The notes beneath the pieces were generated by a model. The model saw only the letters and a program-made list of their open reading frames with translations, ran no database searches and was not told the origin of the DNA. Positions 46,759 to 58,510 of a stretch of 64,000 bases of DNA are shown in pieces. The stretch comes from Candidatus Nanopelagicales bacterium (lineage in GTDB: Bacteria > Actinomycetota > Actinomycetes > S36-B12). How positions within the stretch are numbered: position 1 is the stretch's first letter; the number at the start of each line of letters is the position of its first letter. The position numbers and the translations under genes are program-made. The DNA lies in the NCBI GenBank assembly GCA_018609125.1, contig JABAYF010000028.1, positions 62,001 to 126,000 on the forward strand. The letters run 5' to 3'.

Positions 46759-47268
46759 ATGGAGTCCACAGACAGCAACGGAGACGTCGTTTCTGCGCGC
46801 AGCGACCTCAGCCGCAGGTCCGTGCTCGTTGCCGGCACCGCGGTTGGTGCGGCGGGTCTACTGGCTGCCTGCGGTGGTGGTGGCGATAGTGGTGCCACCA
46901 CCGCAGCACCAGCACCAGCACCAGCACCAACGACAACCACCGGTGGCGGCTCACCCACACCTACGGTCAATCCAGGCCCCGACAATGCGCTTGCCGCGGT
47001 GTCTGACATTCCCGTTGGTGGTGGTCAGGTGTTCGATGGTCCCAAGGTTGTCGTCACCCAGCCCACCGAGGGCGAAATTCGTGGGTTCACCGCGGTGTGC
47101 CCTCACCAGGGTTGCCTGGTGAACTCGGTTGAGAACAACGAGATTCGCTGCCCCTGTCACGGGTCCTTGTTTTCAGCCGACAATGGCGACGTCATCCGTG
47201 GACCGGCAGTGCAAGGTTTGGCCTCGGCGAATGTCAGTGTTTCCGACGGCTTTGTCACCTTGGCCTAG
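46759..47268 (+). CDS. Rieske [2Fe-2S] protein, Tat-exported lipoprotein
   Basis: 169 residues. SRRSVLVAG is a twin-arginine motif and LLAAC (about 33-37) a lipobox, so the protein is probably folded with its cluster, exported by Tat and lipid-anchored. A low-complexity Ala-Pro/Thr/Gly linker (about 40-72) precedes the Rieske domain with cluster ligands CPHQGC and CPCHGS and the closing GPAVQGL. It stands alone with no oxidoreductase partner in the window. Similar small Rieske proteins occur between uvrA and uvrC in other actinobacteria; the electron partner is unknown. Confidence 0.9.
   Translation: MESTDSNGDVVSARSDLSRRSVLVAGTAVGAAGLLAACGGGGDSGATTAAPAPAPAPTTTTGGGSPTPTVNPGPDNALAAVSDIPVGGGQVFDGPKVVVTQPTEGEIRGFTAVCPHQGCLVNSVENNEIRCPCHGSLFSADNGDVIRGPAVQGLASANVSVSDGFVTLA
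46905..46928 (+). repeat. Four AGCACC hexamers in the Rieske linker
   Basis: Four exact AGCACC units encode an Ala-Pro alternating spacer; as with the Gly tract of livH, unit changes keep the frame and alter only linker length. Confidence 0.85.
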
Positions 47269-47306
47269 GGTTTCCCCGTCCGCAGTCCCCGCAGATGACG
47301 GGGGCC

Positions 47307-47318
47307 TAGGCTGGCTTA
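47307..47318 (+). promoter_or_regulatory. Putative -10 box, leaderless uvrC mRNA
   Basis: TAGGCT (47307-47312), six bases, then GTG at 47319. No SD. Confidence 0.45.
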
Positions 47319-49298
47319 GTGGCTGACCCGTCGACCTACCGGCCCGCTCCGGGCACTATCCCGGAAGCGCCGGGGGTTTATCGTTTCCGAGATGAGCGTG
47401 GCGTAGTCATCTACGTCGGGAAGGCCAAATCCCTACGTTCCCGGTTAGCGTCATATTTTGCCGACCTGTCCGGCCTGCATCCGCGCACCCGGAGCATGGT
47501 GCAGGCAGCGTCATCGGTGGATTGGGTCACGGTTGGCACCGAGGTCGAAGCGCTGCAACTGGAATACACCTGGATCAAGGAGTTTGATCCTCGGTTCAAC
47601 GTGCGCTACCGCGATGACAAGTCCTACCCCTATCTTGTGGTGACCGTTGATGAACGTATTCCGCGGGCCTATGTCAGTCGTGACGCGAAAAAGCGAGGCG
47701 CGAAGTATTTCGGTCCCTTCGCCCACGCATGGGCGATTCGCGAGACCCTTGACCTCATCCTTCGGGTGTTTCCCATTCGAACCTGTTCAACCGGGGTCTA
47801 TCGACGGGCTGAACGTATGGGTCGGCCATGTCTGCTGGGGTATATCGACAAATGCAGCGCCCCGTGCGTAGGCCGCGTGACGCCTGAGGAACATCGTGAG
47901 ATCGTGTCAGAATTCACCACCTTCATGGGCGGCCAGACGCAGGTCATTGAGCGCCGCCTCCAACAGCGTATGCGTGCCGCATCTGCCGAACAAGACTATG
48001 AGCAGGCGGCGCGGCTCCGAGATGATCTCGGGGCCCTTGCTCGCGCCACCGAACGCAACGCCGTGGTCCTGCCAGACGGCACCCAGGCCGACATCATCGC
48101 CCTGTGCGAGGACGAACTTGAGGCAGCCGTTGAGGTTTTCCACGTCCGACATGGTCGCGTAACCGGGCAGCGCAGCCTGATCGTTGAAAAGGTTGAAGAT
48201 TTGGACACTGCCGGCCTGCTCACCAGGCTGATTCAGCAGTTGTACACCGATCAGACCGCGGTACCGCCGCGAGTGTTGATCTCGGCAATGCCAGAAGCGG
48301 CCTCGGTTGCCTATCTGGGCGAAATTCGACAGGCTCCCGTCGCGGTGTCCGTTCCACAGCGGGGTGCGAAAAAGGCATTGATGGACACCGTTGCGGGCAA
48401 CGCGCAGCAGGCGCTCCACCTGCACAAACTCAAACGCGCTGGGGACCTTACGACTCGTAGCTTGGCGCTCACCCAGATTCAGCAGATGCTGGATCTGCCG
48501 GTAGCTCCGCTGCGGATCGAGTGCGTCGACGTCTCTCACCTCGGCGGCCAGGATGTGGTGGCCTCCCTGGTGGTATTCGAAGATGGTGCTCCACGAACGA
48601 AGGACTACCGCTCCTATCGCCTGAGCCCGGAAGGTTCTCGCGATGACACCAGTGCGATTGAAGAGGTGGTTTATCGCCGATTCCGTCGCATGGTGCAGGG
48701 TGATCAGGACGAGCAGGATATTCAGGACAGCAGCGCGGCTACACCTGTGCCGCAGCGCTTTGCCTACCCCCCACAACTTTTACTCATTGACGGAGGGGCA
48801 CCGCAGGTGGCAGCGGCTCAGCGAGCAATTGATCGGCTCGACATGGCCCTGGTCCCCATCGCCGGTCTCGCCAAACGGTTAGAGGAAGTCTGGATTCCTG
48901 GGCAAAGCGATCCGGTGATTTTGCCCCGTGCCAGCGAAGGACTCTTCCTGCTTCAACGCATCCGCGATGAAGCGCATCGAACCGCAATTCGTCACCAGCG
49001 GCAAACTCGTAAAAAGCGCACCACGACCAGTCGATTGGACGCGGTGCCAGGCCTCGGTCCGCAACGGCAACAGGATCTGCTGAAGGCATTTGGTTCGGTG
49101 AAGAAGTTGCAAGGGGCAACGGCTGCTGAATTGCAATCAGTTTCTGGTATTGGCCCTGCGCTCGCTGAACTCATCGTGTCTGAACTGTCAGCACAATCAG
49201 CAAGCAGCAGCAGCACACCACTAGAATCACAGAAGATGCCAACCGGTGGCTTCTCGCCGAGCACGGCAAGCCAAGACGACAGGAATGATTCTGCATGA
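47319..49298 (+). CDS. uvrC: UvrABC excinuclease subunit C
   Basis: Dual-incision nuclease of excision repair. 659 residues: GIY-YIG domain (PGVYRFRDERGVVIYVGKAK, given as PGVYRF and VIYVGKAK), UVR motif for UvrB contact (DYEQAARLRDDLGAL), RNase H-like nuclease domain (CVDVSHLGGQDVVASLV), and a tandem helix-hairpin-helix (VPGLGPQRQQDLL, VSGIGPALAEL). The C-terminal ~40 residues are Ser-rich and variable. First gene of a run uvrC-rapZ-yvcK-whiA, conserved in actinobacteria and firmicutes; overlaps rapZ by four bases. Confidence 0.97.
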   Translation: MADPSTYRPAPGTIPEAPGVYRFRDERGVVIYVGKAKSLRSRLASYFADLSGLHPRTRSMVQAASSVDWVTVGTEVEALQLEYTWIKEFDPRFNVRYRDDKSYPYLVVTVDERIPRAYVSRDAKKRGAKYFGPFAHAWAIRETLDLILRVFPIRTCSTGVYRRAERMGRPCLLGYIDKCSAPCVGRVTPEEHREIVSEFTTFMGGQTQVIERRLQQRMRAASAEQDYEQAARLRDDLGALARATERNAVVLPDGTQADIIALCEDELEAAVEVFHVRHGRVTGQRSLIVEKVEDLDTAGLLTRLIQQLYTDQTAVPPRVLISAMPEAASVAYLGEIRQAPVAVSVPQRGAKKALMDTVAGNAQQALHLHKLKRAGDLTTRSLALTQIQQMLDLPVAPLRIECVDVSHLGGQDVVASLVVFEDGAPRTKDYRSYRLSPEGSRDDTSAIEEVVYRRFRRMVQGDQDEQDIQDSSAATPVPQRFAYPPQLLLIDGGAPQVAAAQRAIDRLDMALVPIAGLAKRLEEVWIPGQSDPVILPRASEGLFLLQRIRDEAHRTAIRHQRQTRKKRTTTSRLDAVPGLGPQRQQDLLKAFGSVKKLQGATAAELQSVSGIGPALAELIVSELSAQSASSSSTPLESQKMPTGGFSPSTASQDDRNDSA

Positions 49299-50176
49299 CC
49301 GGTGATCAAGCGCGTGACCTGCCCATTGACGTTGTGCTGGTCACAGGCATGTCTGGGGCAGGTCGATCTACGGCCGCGCGAGCGCTAGAAGATCTTGGCT
49401 GGTTCGTTGTCGACAACCTTCTGCCATCCCTCATTCCGGTCACCATTCACACGGCAGGGGAAAGCGGTCACATCGACCGAATGGCGGTGGTGGTCGATGC
49501 CCGTGGCGGTCACTTCTTTGACGACACCGAGCAAGCACTTGCTGATCTTCGCGCCAACCGCGTCGCCGTACGCGTGGTTTTCCTGGAAGCCTCTGATGAG
49601 GCGTTAGTTCGGCGCTTCGAAAGCAGTCGGCGGCCACACCCATTGCAGCAGGGTGAACGACTTGTCGATGGCCTCAGGCGTGAACGGATCATGTTGGCTA
49701 CGCTGCGTGCAGATGCTGATCTGGTAATCGACACGTCAAATCTGAACGTGCATGACCTGCGGCGAAAGGTCGATGCAGCGTTTGGCGGGGACCAGCAGAT
49801 TCCACTCCGAGCCACCGTGCTTTCCTTCGGCTTCAAGTATGGACTTCCGGTGGATGCCGACATCGTCCTGGACGCGCGCTTCCTGCCGAATCCGCACTGG
49901 GTGGAAGCCTTGCGAGAGCGCACCGGTTTAGACCCGGCCGTCAACGACTACGTCATCGAACAACCCGATGCGCCCGGGTTTCTCGACCAGGCCTCTGGGC
50001 TCATTGATTTGATGGCTGCGGGTTATCTTCGTGAGGGCAAGCGCTACGTCACGATCGCTATTGGCTGCACCGGCGGCAAGCACCGAAGTGTTGCTATGGC
50101 GGAAAACCTCTCGGTGCGCCTCGTTCGAGATGGGGTAGAAACGCTGGTGGTTCATCGAGACCTCGGCCGTGAATAG
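49295..50176 (+). CDS. rapZ: RNase adapter RapZ (YvcJ) nucleotide-binding protein
   Basis: P-loop ATPase/GTPase, 293 residues: Walker A GMSGAGRSTAARAL, Walker B-like DNLLPSL region, C-terminal domain FGFKYGLPVDADIVLDARF (seen as FGFKYGLPVDAD) and IGCTGGKHRSV. In E. coli RapZ senses glucosamine-6-phosphate and directs RNase E; in Gram-positives its role is less clear. ATGA-coupled to uvrC and overlapping yvcK by eight bases. Confidence 0.94.
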   Translation: MTGDQARDLPIDVVLVTGMSGAGRSTAARALEDLGWFVVDNLLPSLIPVTIHTAGESGHIDRMAVVVDARGGHFFDDTEQALADLRANRVAVRVVFLEASDEALVRRFESSRRPHPLQQGERLVDGLRRERIMLATLRADADLVIDTSNLNVHDLRRKVDAAFGGDQQIPLRATVLSFGFKYGLPVDADIVLDARFLPNPHWVEALRERTGLDPAVNDYVIEQPDAPGFLDQASGLIDLMAAGYLREGKRYVTIAIGCTGGKHRSVAMAENLSVRLVRDGVETLVVHRDLGRE

Positions 50177-51146
50177 CGATACTCACCCCGAAACCGTTGT
50201 CGCGCTTGGTGGGGGCCACGGACTGTCGGTGACACTTCGTTCGTTACTGCGGCTGACTCCGAATGTCACCGGCATCGCCGGTGTCATTGACGATGGTGGT
50301 TCCAGCGGGCGACTGCGCGATAGTTTTGCCATCCTGCCACCGGGTGACCTGCGCATGGCACTCGCGGCAATGATCCCGGAAACCCCGCGGGGCCAGTTGT
50401 GGCATCACGTGTTACAGCACCGATTCGAGGGTTCCGATGACCTCTCCGGTCACGCGATCGGAAATCTTCTCCTCGCAGCCCTGTGGAGCGAGACCAACGA
50501 TGTAGTGGCTGGCCTGGCAGCCCTTACCGAGGCAGCGGGTGCGCAGGGTTGCGTTCTACCCAACGCACTCGAACCGGCGGTCCTGACCGCGCATGTGACC
50601 AAGCTGGGAGAGGTTGGCAGTGAATGGGTGACCGGCCAGTCAAAGATATCGGCCACCCAGGGCTTTATCAGCGACATGCAGCTCATTCCTGGTGACCCAC
50701 AGCCGTGTGCTGCTGCAGTGCAAGCGATTCTAGACGCGGATGCGATTGTGCTAGGACCCGGTAGTTGGTTTACCAGCGTGCTGCCGCATCTATTGGTGCC
50801 AAGTATTCGGGCAGCGATCGAGGAGTCAACTGCCCGCCGAATCCTTATCCTCAACCTCGCTGATGAGGCGGGGGAAGCACAGGGGTTCGCCCCCGAGACG
50901 TACCTTGACTCGTGGCGGCGCCTACTTGGAGAGGTGGAGCTGCACGATGTGATCGCCGATACGGGTTTCGTGAGCGATCGGTCGACCCTGAACCGGGCAG
51001 TTCAACGTCTTGGTGCGCGGTTGCACCTGGCGGATGTCGCGAAGGAGAGTGTTCATGAAGAGATCCTGCTGTCAAAGGCGTTGGGGCGCCTGATCTGCTC
51101 GGACCACCGCCGCGACTCAGGGCCGATCCACGGCGTGCAAGGATGA
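50169..51146 (+). CDS. yvcK: Gluconeogenesis factor YvcK (CofD-like)
   Basis: CofD-fold protein, 325 residues; [15 protein letters not shown] at the N-terminus is the nucleotide-sugar binding loop, with [12 protein letters not shown] and LLAALW following. In Bacillus and Mycobacterium the orthologue (YvcK/CuvA) binds UDP-GlcNAc and is needed for cell-wall control and growth on gluconeogenic carbon. The GTG start overlaps rapZ. Confidence 0.94.
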   Translation: MNSDTHPETVVALGGGHGLSVTLRSLLRLTPNVTGIAGVIDDGGSSGRLRDSFAILPPGDLRMALAAMIPETPRGQLWHHVLQHRFEGSDDLSGHAIGNLLLAALWSETNDVVAGLAALTEAAGAQGCVLPNALEPAVLTAHVTKLGEVGSEWVTGQSKISATQGFISDMQLIPGDPQPCAAAVQAILDADAIVLGPGSWFTSVLPHLLVPSIRAAIEESTARRILILNLADEAGEAQGFAPETYLDSWRRLLGEVELHDVIADTGFVSDRSTLNRAVQRLGARLHLADVAKESVHEEILLSKALGRLICSDHRRDSGPIHGVQG

Positions 51147-51150
51147 CGCC

Positions 51151-52140
51151 ATGGCGTTGACCTCGGAGGTCAAAGACGAGCTCAGTCGACTCGTGGTGAC
51201 CCGAACATGCTGCCGCAAGGCGGAGGTGTCAGCGCTGTTGCGTTTCGGTGGATCTATTCACATTATTGGTGGCCAGATCGTTATTGAAGCTGAAGTTGAT
51301 GCAGGCTCTACCGCGCGTCGACTTCGCCGGGATCTCATCGAAATCTTTAATCAGGACAGTGAAATTTCTATGTTGTCCGGATCCGGTGTTCGTAAGGGCA
51401 GTAGATATGTGGTCCGCGTCGTTAATGGCGGGGAACACCTGGCACGACAAACCGGTCTCGTTGATGCCGGCGGTCGCCCGATTCGAGGATTGCCACCGGC
51501 GGTCGTTAACGGTGGAGTTTGCGATGCGGAGGCGGCCTGGCGTGGTGCCTTCCTGGCCCACGGTTCACTTACCGAGCCCGGGCGATCATGCGCACTGGAA
51601 GTTACCGCCCCAGGACAGGAATCCGCACTTGCCCTGGTGGGTGCGGCTCGTCGACTAGGCATTCAAGCGAAGTCGCGCGAGGTTCGCGGGATTGATCGTG
51701 TGGTCATCAAGGACGGCGACGCTATCGGCGCCATGCTGACGCGAATGGGTGCTCACGCGAATGTCCTCACCTGGGAGGAACGTCGGATGCGCCGGGAGGT
51801 GCGCGCAACCGCGAATCGGCTAGCCAACTTTGACGACGCAAACCTCAGAAGGTCCGCACGTGCCGCTGTCGCGGCAGGGGCACGAGTGAGTCGGGCGCTG
51901 GAAATTCTTGGTGACGCTGTGCCTGATCATCTCGCTGAGGCAGGCAAACTACGCCTGGATCACAAACAGGCCAGCCTTGAAGAACTTGGTGCCCTCGCTC
52001 AACCCCCAATGACCAAAGATGCGGTGGCCGGCCGTATCCGACGCTTACTTTCCACCGCGGACCGCCGGGCAGAGGAGCTAGGCATCCCCGGTACTGAAGC
52101 AGCACTCGCCGACGCGGATTTGGACGAGATCGAGGACTAG
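51151..52140 (+). CDS. whiA: DNA-binding protein WhiA
   Basis: Transcriptional regulator combining a LAGLIDADG-like N-terminal fold (about 1-200) and a C-terminal helix-turn-helix domain (about 220-310). 329 residues; [13 protein letters not shown] and the [17 protein letters not shown] motif, with LEELGAL, are diagnostic. In Streptomyces it controls sporulation and division genes with WhiB; in non-sporulating actinobacteria it is conserved and linked to cell division. Confidence 0.95.
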   Translation: MALTSEVKDELSRLVVTRTCCRKAEVSALLRFGGSIHIIGGQIVIEAEVDAGSTARRLRRDLIEIFNQDSEISMLSGSGVRKGSRYVVRVVNGGEHLARQTGLVDAGGRPIRGLPPAVVNGGVCDAEAAWRGAFLAHGSLTEPGRSCALEVTAPGQESALALVGAARRLGIQAKSREVRGIDRVVIKDGDAIGAMLTRMGAHANVLTWEERRMRREVRATANRLANFDDANLRRSARAAVAAGARVSRALEILGDAVPDHLAEAGKLRLDHKQASLEELGALAQPPMTKDAVAGRIRRLLSTADRRAEELGIPGTEAALADADLDEIED

Positions 52141-54489
<2,349 letters not shown>

Positions 54490-54493
<4 letters not shown>

Positions 54494-55287
54494 TGAGCGT
54501 TGCACCACGTCGACCATTGATGGCCGGCAACTGGAAGATGAACGTCAACCACCTCGAGGCGATCGCGTTGGTGCAAAAAATCGCTTTCGCGCTCAACGAC
54601 GCCGACTACGACGCGGTAGACGTGGTGGTGTTGCCACCCTTCACCGACTTACGCTCCGTTCATACCTTGGTGGATGCCGACAACCTTCGACTGGACTTCG
54701 GCGCCCAGGATATTTCACCGCATGTCTCCGGTGCCTACACCGGAGACATTAGTGGCGCGATGCTGGCGAAATTGCGTTGCCACTACGTCACGGTGGGGCA
54801 CAGTGAACGTCGCGATTACCACCACGAGACCAGCGCCATCGTTGCAGCAAAGGCTGCTGCGGCTTGGCGAGTGAATATCCGTCCAATCGTGTGTGTCGGT
54901 GAGGGCGAAGATGTTCGCCAGCAAGACCGTCAGGTCGAGTACTGCCTCGATCAGCTAACGCAATCCCTTGACGGGCTTACCGAGGAGCAGATCGGTGACA
55001 GTGTGATTGCTTATGAACCCGTCTGGGCGATCGGAACCGGCCGCGTGGCCGAACCGGTCGATGCTCAGCTCATGTGCGCTGCGATTCGTTCACACCTTGG
55101 GGAAATCGCGTCTCCTGAAACGGCCGACAAGGTAAGACTGCTCTACGGCGGTTCGGTGAAAATGAGCAATATCGCGGGCATCATGGCTGAGCCCGATGTC
55201 GATGGAGCACTCATTGGCGGGGCGAGCATTGATGCAGATGAGTTCGTGGGCATCGTTCGCTATCGCCTCCACCCCGACCCCGCCTAG
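54490..55287 (+). CDS. tpiA: Triose-phosphate isomerase
   Basis: Interconverts DHAP and glyceraldehyde-3-phosphate. 265 residues; catalytic Lys in GNWKMN, His in VGHSERR, Glu in [11 protein letters not shown], and phosphate-binding [13 protein letters not shown] 54490 overlaps the pgk stop (ATGATGA); the adjacent ATG 54493 is equally usable. Confidence 0.97.
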
Positions 55288-55420
55288 ATGGTGGGGGTGT
55301 GCTGTTGGGGCGTCGTGATAACGTCGCGCCTAAGCAGTGAGTAGTAAAGACCACCTACGCCAAACCCGATGCAGGGTTCATGACCGGCCAGATGTTTCGG
55401 CCGAGCAAAGGATGTCGCAC

Positions 55421-55666
55421 ATGAGTACGGCCCTCGTAATCGGTTTGGCCATCATTTTGGTGGTCACCAGCATTTTGCTCATCGTGCTCATTCTTCTGCA
55501 CCGCGGCAAGGGCGGTGGGCTATCGGACCTGTTCGGTGGTGGAGTGACCTCATCGGTGGGTGGATCCTCGGTGGCGGAGAAAAACCTGAACCGAATTACC
55601 GTAGGAATTGGCCTGGTGTGGGCCGCTTCAATCGTGGCCGTGGGCCTTCTTGTGCGCACCGGCTAA
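55421..55666 (+). CDS. secG: Preprotein translocase subunit SecG
   Basis: Small subunit of the SecYEG channel. 81 residues with two membrane helices (about 4-25 and 56-77) joined by the family loop HRGKGGGLSDLFGGG. ATG 55421 has AAAGGA eight bases upstream; an in-frame ATG at 55412 overlaps that SD. Standard place after tpiA; the 133-base gap before it may hold its own promoter. Confidence 0.94.
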   Translation: MSTALVIGLAIILVVTSILLIVLILLHRGKGGGLSDLFGGGVTSSVGGSSVAEKNLNRITVGIGLVWAASIVAVGLLVRTG

Positions 55667-55752
55667 GCACCACCTCGGACACGGCACGAAGCGCCTGTTC
55701 AAGTAAGAGACACCGGTAGTGACCCGGGAACACAGAGACGAAGGAGCAGTCA

Positions 55753-56085
55753 GTGGCAGGTGGAAGCGCGATCCGTGGAAGTCGGGTCGGAGCGGGCCCC
55801 ATGGGCGAGGCTGAGCGTGGCGACATGGCACCGCGACTGCACATCACGTTCTGGTGTGCCCGCGGTCATGAAACAACCCCGAGTTTCGCTGCTGATGCGC
55901 CCATTCCCGAGACCTGGGACTGCCCTCGATGCGGCTGGCCGGCTGGTCAAACCCATGACGCGCCTCCGTCGCCGCCCAAGATTGAGCCCTATAAGACCCA
56001 CCTGGCCTACGTCAAAGAGCGCCGTTCCGATGCAGATGGTGCGGCCATCTTGGAAGAGGCGCTCAATCGTCTCAATCGCCGTTAG
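55753..56085 (+). CDS. rbpA: RNA polymerase-binding protein RbpA
   Basis: Actinobacterial transcription activator that binds RNA polymerase and the housekeeping sigma factor. 110 residues: basic N-terminal tail, zinc-ribbon-like core domain with CARGH and CPRCGW, then basic linker and sigma-interaction helices YKTHLAYVKERRSD and ILEEALNRL. GTG 55753 follows GAAGGAG. Its last 14 bases overlap the convergent opcA. Confidence 0.92.
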   Translation: MAGGSAIRGSRVGAGPMGEAERGDMAPRLHITFWCARGHETTPSFAADAPIPETWDCPRCGWPAGQTHDAPPSPPKIEPYKTHLAYVKERRSDADGAAILEEALNRLNRR

Positions 56086-56989
56086 TAGCCGGAACGTTTT
56101 CCACTCCCGCAAGAGTGCGGCCATACACCGCGTCGGGGGTAAGTCGGCGCAATTCTTCGGCTAGCAATTCAGCAGAGGACCGTCGGGCAAGCGCGACGGT
56201 GGAATCGGGCACTCCGGGTGCGCTGAGCGAGGCAACAGCCCCGTCGATGCGGGAGAGGCTCAGATCGCCCTCGGCAGTGGTCATCACAACGTCGGTAATG
56301 CCGGGACCCGCGCTATCGCTCAAGGTGACCTCAACGTTGAGACACAGTTTCAGCCATGAAGCGAGAAGAACACCACTGGGATTGTTCTTACCAACGCCAA
56401 TTTGGGCCGACTCCACTGGTGAAACGTGGCGATCCAGCATTGCGGCGAGCACGGTGCGCCAAGGTGTGAGGCGGGTCCAGGCCAAATCAGTATCGCCGGG
56501 TATGTAATTGCGGGCCCGAATGAGTAATTCTTCGCGCGGGTCATCGGCCATGGCCGTATCGGTGATGCGGCGTTGGGCGTGCAGGCCAATGGGATCCTTG
56601 GCCACGCTTTCTGGAGCGTGCGCTGGCCACCAGGCGACGATGGGCGTGTCGGGTAGGAGCAGCGGAATGACGACAGAGTTGGCGTGCGTCGCCCTTGCGC
56701 CACGAAGGCGAACGACTGCAACCTCACCGGGGCCATCGTCACCGCCCACCGCAATGTCTGCATCGATCACATCGGCATCGCCACCGGGCCGCGGAACCAT
56801 CGTGAGGATGCGCATGGGATGTTCACGGGCGCTGTCCACCGCCGACTGTGTCGCATCTGCCTGGTGAGATTCATTGCTCATGATGAGCAGGGTGAGCACC
56901 ATGCCCGTCGTGGGAGAACCCATGCGGTGACGCTCACTGCTGATCGCACCGGCGATATCTCCGCCACTGATGTCGTGTAGTCGAATCAT
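56072..56989 (-). CDS. opcA: Glucose-6-phosphate dehydrogenase assembly protein OpcA
   Basis: Actinobacterial/cyanobacterial activator that promotes active G6PDH assembly. 305 residues; recognised by ILTMVPRPG, VIPLLLPDTPIVAWWP and its place directly after zwf, whose stop it overlaps by four bases. Last gene of the tkt-tal-zwf-opcA run; the 6-phosphogluconolactonase gene that often follows is absent. Confidence 0.93.
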   Translation of the reverse strand: MIRLHDISGGDIAGAISSERHRMGSPTTGMVLTLLIMSNESHQADATQSAVDSAREHPMRILTMVPRPGGDADVIDADIAVGGDDGPGEVAVVRLRGARATHANSVVIPLLLPDTPIVAWWPAHAPESVAKDPIGLHAQRRITDTAMADDPREELLIRARNYIPGDTDLAWTRLTPWRTVLAAMLDRHVSPVESAQIGVGKNNPSGVLLASWLKLCLNVEVTLSDSAGPGITDVVMTTAEGDLSLSRIDGAVASLSAPGVPDSTVALARRSSAELLAEELRRLTPDAVYGRTLAGVENVPATNGD

Positions 56990-58506
56990 GGTCGCCGCCA
57001 GATGCGGCCGTCGCGCGCAATCATCGCGTATGCCTCACTGGGCCCCCAACCGCCTGATGCGTATCCCGGAGGCTGGCCCTGCTCGGTCCACTGCGCGAGA
57101 ATCGGATCTAGGATTCGCCAACTTAGATCAACTTCTTGCTCACCGGGAAACAGCGGCGGGTCGCCGAGGAGGACATCAAGGATGAGGCGCTCATAGGCCT
57201 CTGGGCTGGCGTCAACAAAGGAATCGCCGTATTGGAAGTCCATGGTTACGTCGCGCACCTCCATGGCCGCACTACCCGGGACTTTGGAGCCGAAACGCAG
57301 CGTCATCCCTTCATCGGGTTGAATCCGAAACACCAGCGCATTGTCGGCAGAATCCATGACGAAGTCACGGCCGAAGGGCAGGTGTGGAGCCTTTTTGAAG
57401 ATCACCGCGACTTCGGTGACCCGCCGACCCAAACGCTTCCCGGTGCGCAGGTAAAAGGGCACGCCCGCCCATCGTCTGTTGTCGATCATGAGGCGAATAG
57501 CGGCGAATGTTTCCGTTTGTGAGTCTGCCGGGATTCCCTCTTCCTCCAGATAGCCACATACCGGCACTCCGCCCTGCCATCCCGGGGAGTACTGCCCCCT
57601 GGCTGTGTGTGCGCCAATATCGGCGGGGACCTGGACCGATGCTAGTAGTTTCTCTTTCTCCTGCCGTACGTGTTCGGGATCAAAATTCAGCGGCTCTTCC
57701 ATTGCTGTCAACGCCATCAACTGCAATAGGTGGTTTTGAATGACGTCTCGGGCTGCTCCGATTCCGTCGTAGTAACCCGCCCTTCCACCGATGCCGATGT
57801 CTTCGGCCTGGGTGATCTGCACGTTGTCGATATAGTTGCTGTTCCACAACGGCTCGAACATTTCGTTGGCGAAGCGCACCGCGAGAATGTTTTGAACTGT
57901 TTCCTTGCCCAGGTAGTGATCGATCCGAAAGATCTCATCGGGGGAAAAGACCTCCGAAAGCACCGAATCAAGTTCTTGAGCGCTGCGTAGATCCTGACCG
58001 AACGGTTTTTCAATGACGACCCGTCGCCAACCATGTTCGGGTCGTTGGGCGAGTCCCGATTCCTTAATCTGTTTGATGACAATGGGAAACAGGCCGGGCG
58101 GGATCGACAGGTAGAAAGCGTGATTACCCAAAGTTCCGCGGGCACGATCAACCTCGTGCAGGGTGTGCTTGAGTCGATCGAACGCAGACGGGTCGTTGAG
58201 GTCACCGGCAACGAAACGGATTCCCTGGGAAAGTTGCTGCCAGACCTCTTCGCGGAACGGAGTGCGTGCGTGCGACCGCACCGCGTCGTGCACCTCCTGG
58301 GCGAAGTCTTCATCGGCCCACTCGCGACGAGCGAATCCGACAATGGCGAAGCCCGGAGGTAGTAAGCCACGATTAGCCAGGTCGTATATTGCCGGCATAA
58401 TCTTTTTACGTGCAAGGTCACCGGTGACGCCGAAGAGAACGACGGCGCTGGGGCCGGCAACGCGTGGTAGGCGCAGGTCCGCGGGATCGCGGAGTGGATT
58501 GGCCAC
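56986..58506 (-). CDS. zwf: Glucose-6-phosphate 1-dehydrogenase
   Basis: First, NADPH-forming step of the oxidative pentose phosphate pathway. 506 residues: NADP loop GVTGDLARKKIMPA, substrate/catalytic box RIDHYLGKETVQN (His acts as base), and VIEKPFGQDL. Starts four bases after the tal stop region, on the same strand. Needs OpcA, encoded next. Confidence 0.97.
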   Translation of the reverse strand: MANPLRDPADLRLPRVAGPSAVVLFGVTGDLARKKIMPAIYDLANRGLLPPGFAIVGFARREWADEDFAQEVHDAVRSHARTPFREEVWQQLSQGIRFVAGDLNDPSAFDRLKHTLHEVDRARGTLGNHAFYLSIPPGLFPIVIKQIKESGLAQRPEHGWRRVVIEKPFGQDLRSAQELDSVLSEVFSPDEIFRIDHYLGKETVQNILAVRFANEMFEPLWNSNYIDNVQITQAEDIGIGGRAGYYDGIGAARDVIQNHLLQLMALTAMEEPLNFDPEHVRQEKEKLLASVQVPADIGAHTARGQYSPGWQGGVPVCGYLEEEGIPADSQTETFAAIRLMIDNRRWAGVPFYLRTGKRLGRRVTEVAVIFKKAPHLPFGRDFVMDSADNALVFRIQPDEGMTLRFGSKVPGSAAMEVRDVTMDFQYGDSFVDASPEAYERLILDVLLGDPPLFPGEQEVDLSWRILDPILAQWTEQGQPPGYASGGWGPSEAYAMIARDGRIWRRP

Positions 58507-58510
58507 CGGC

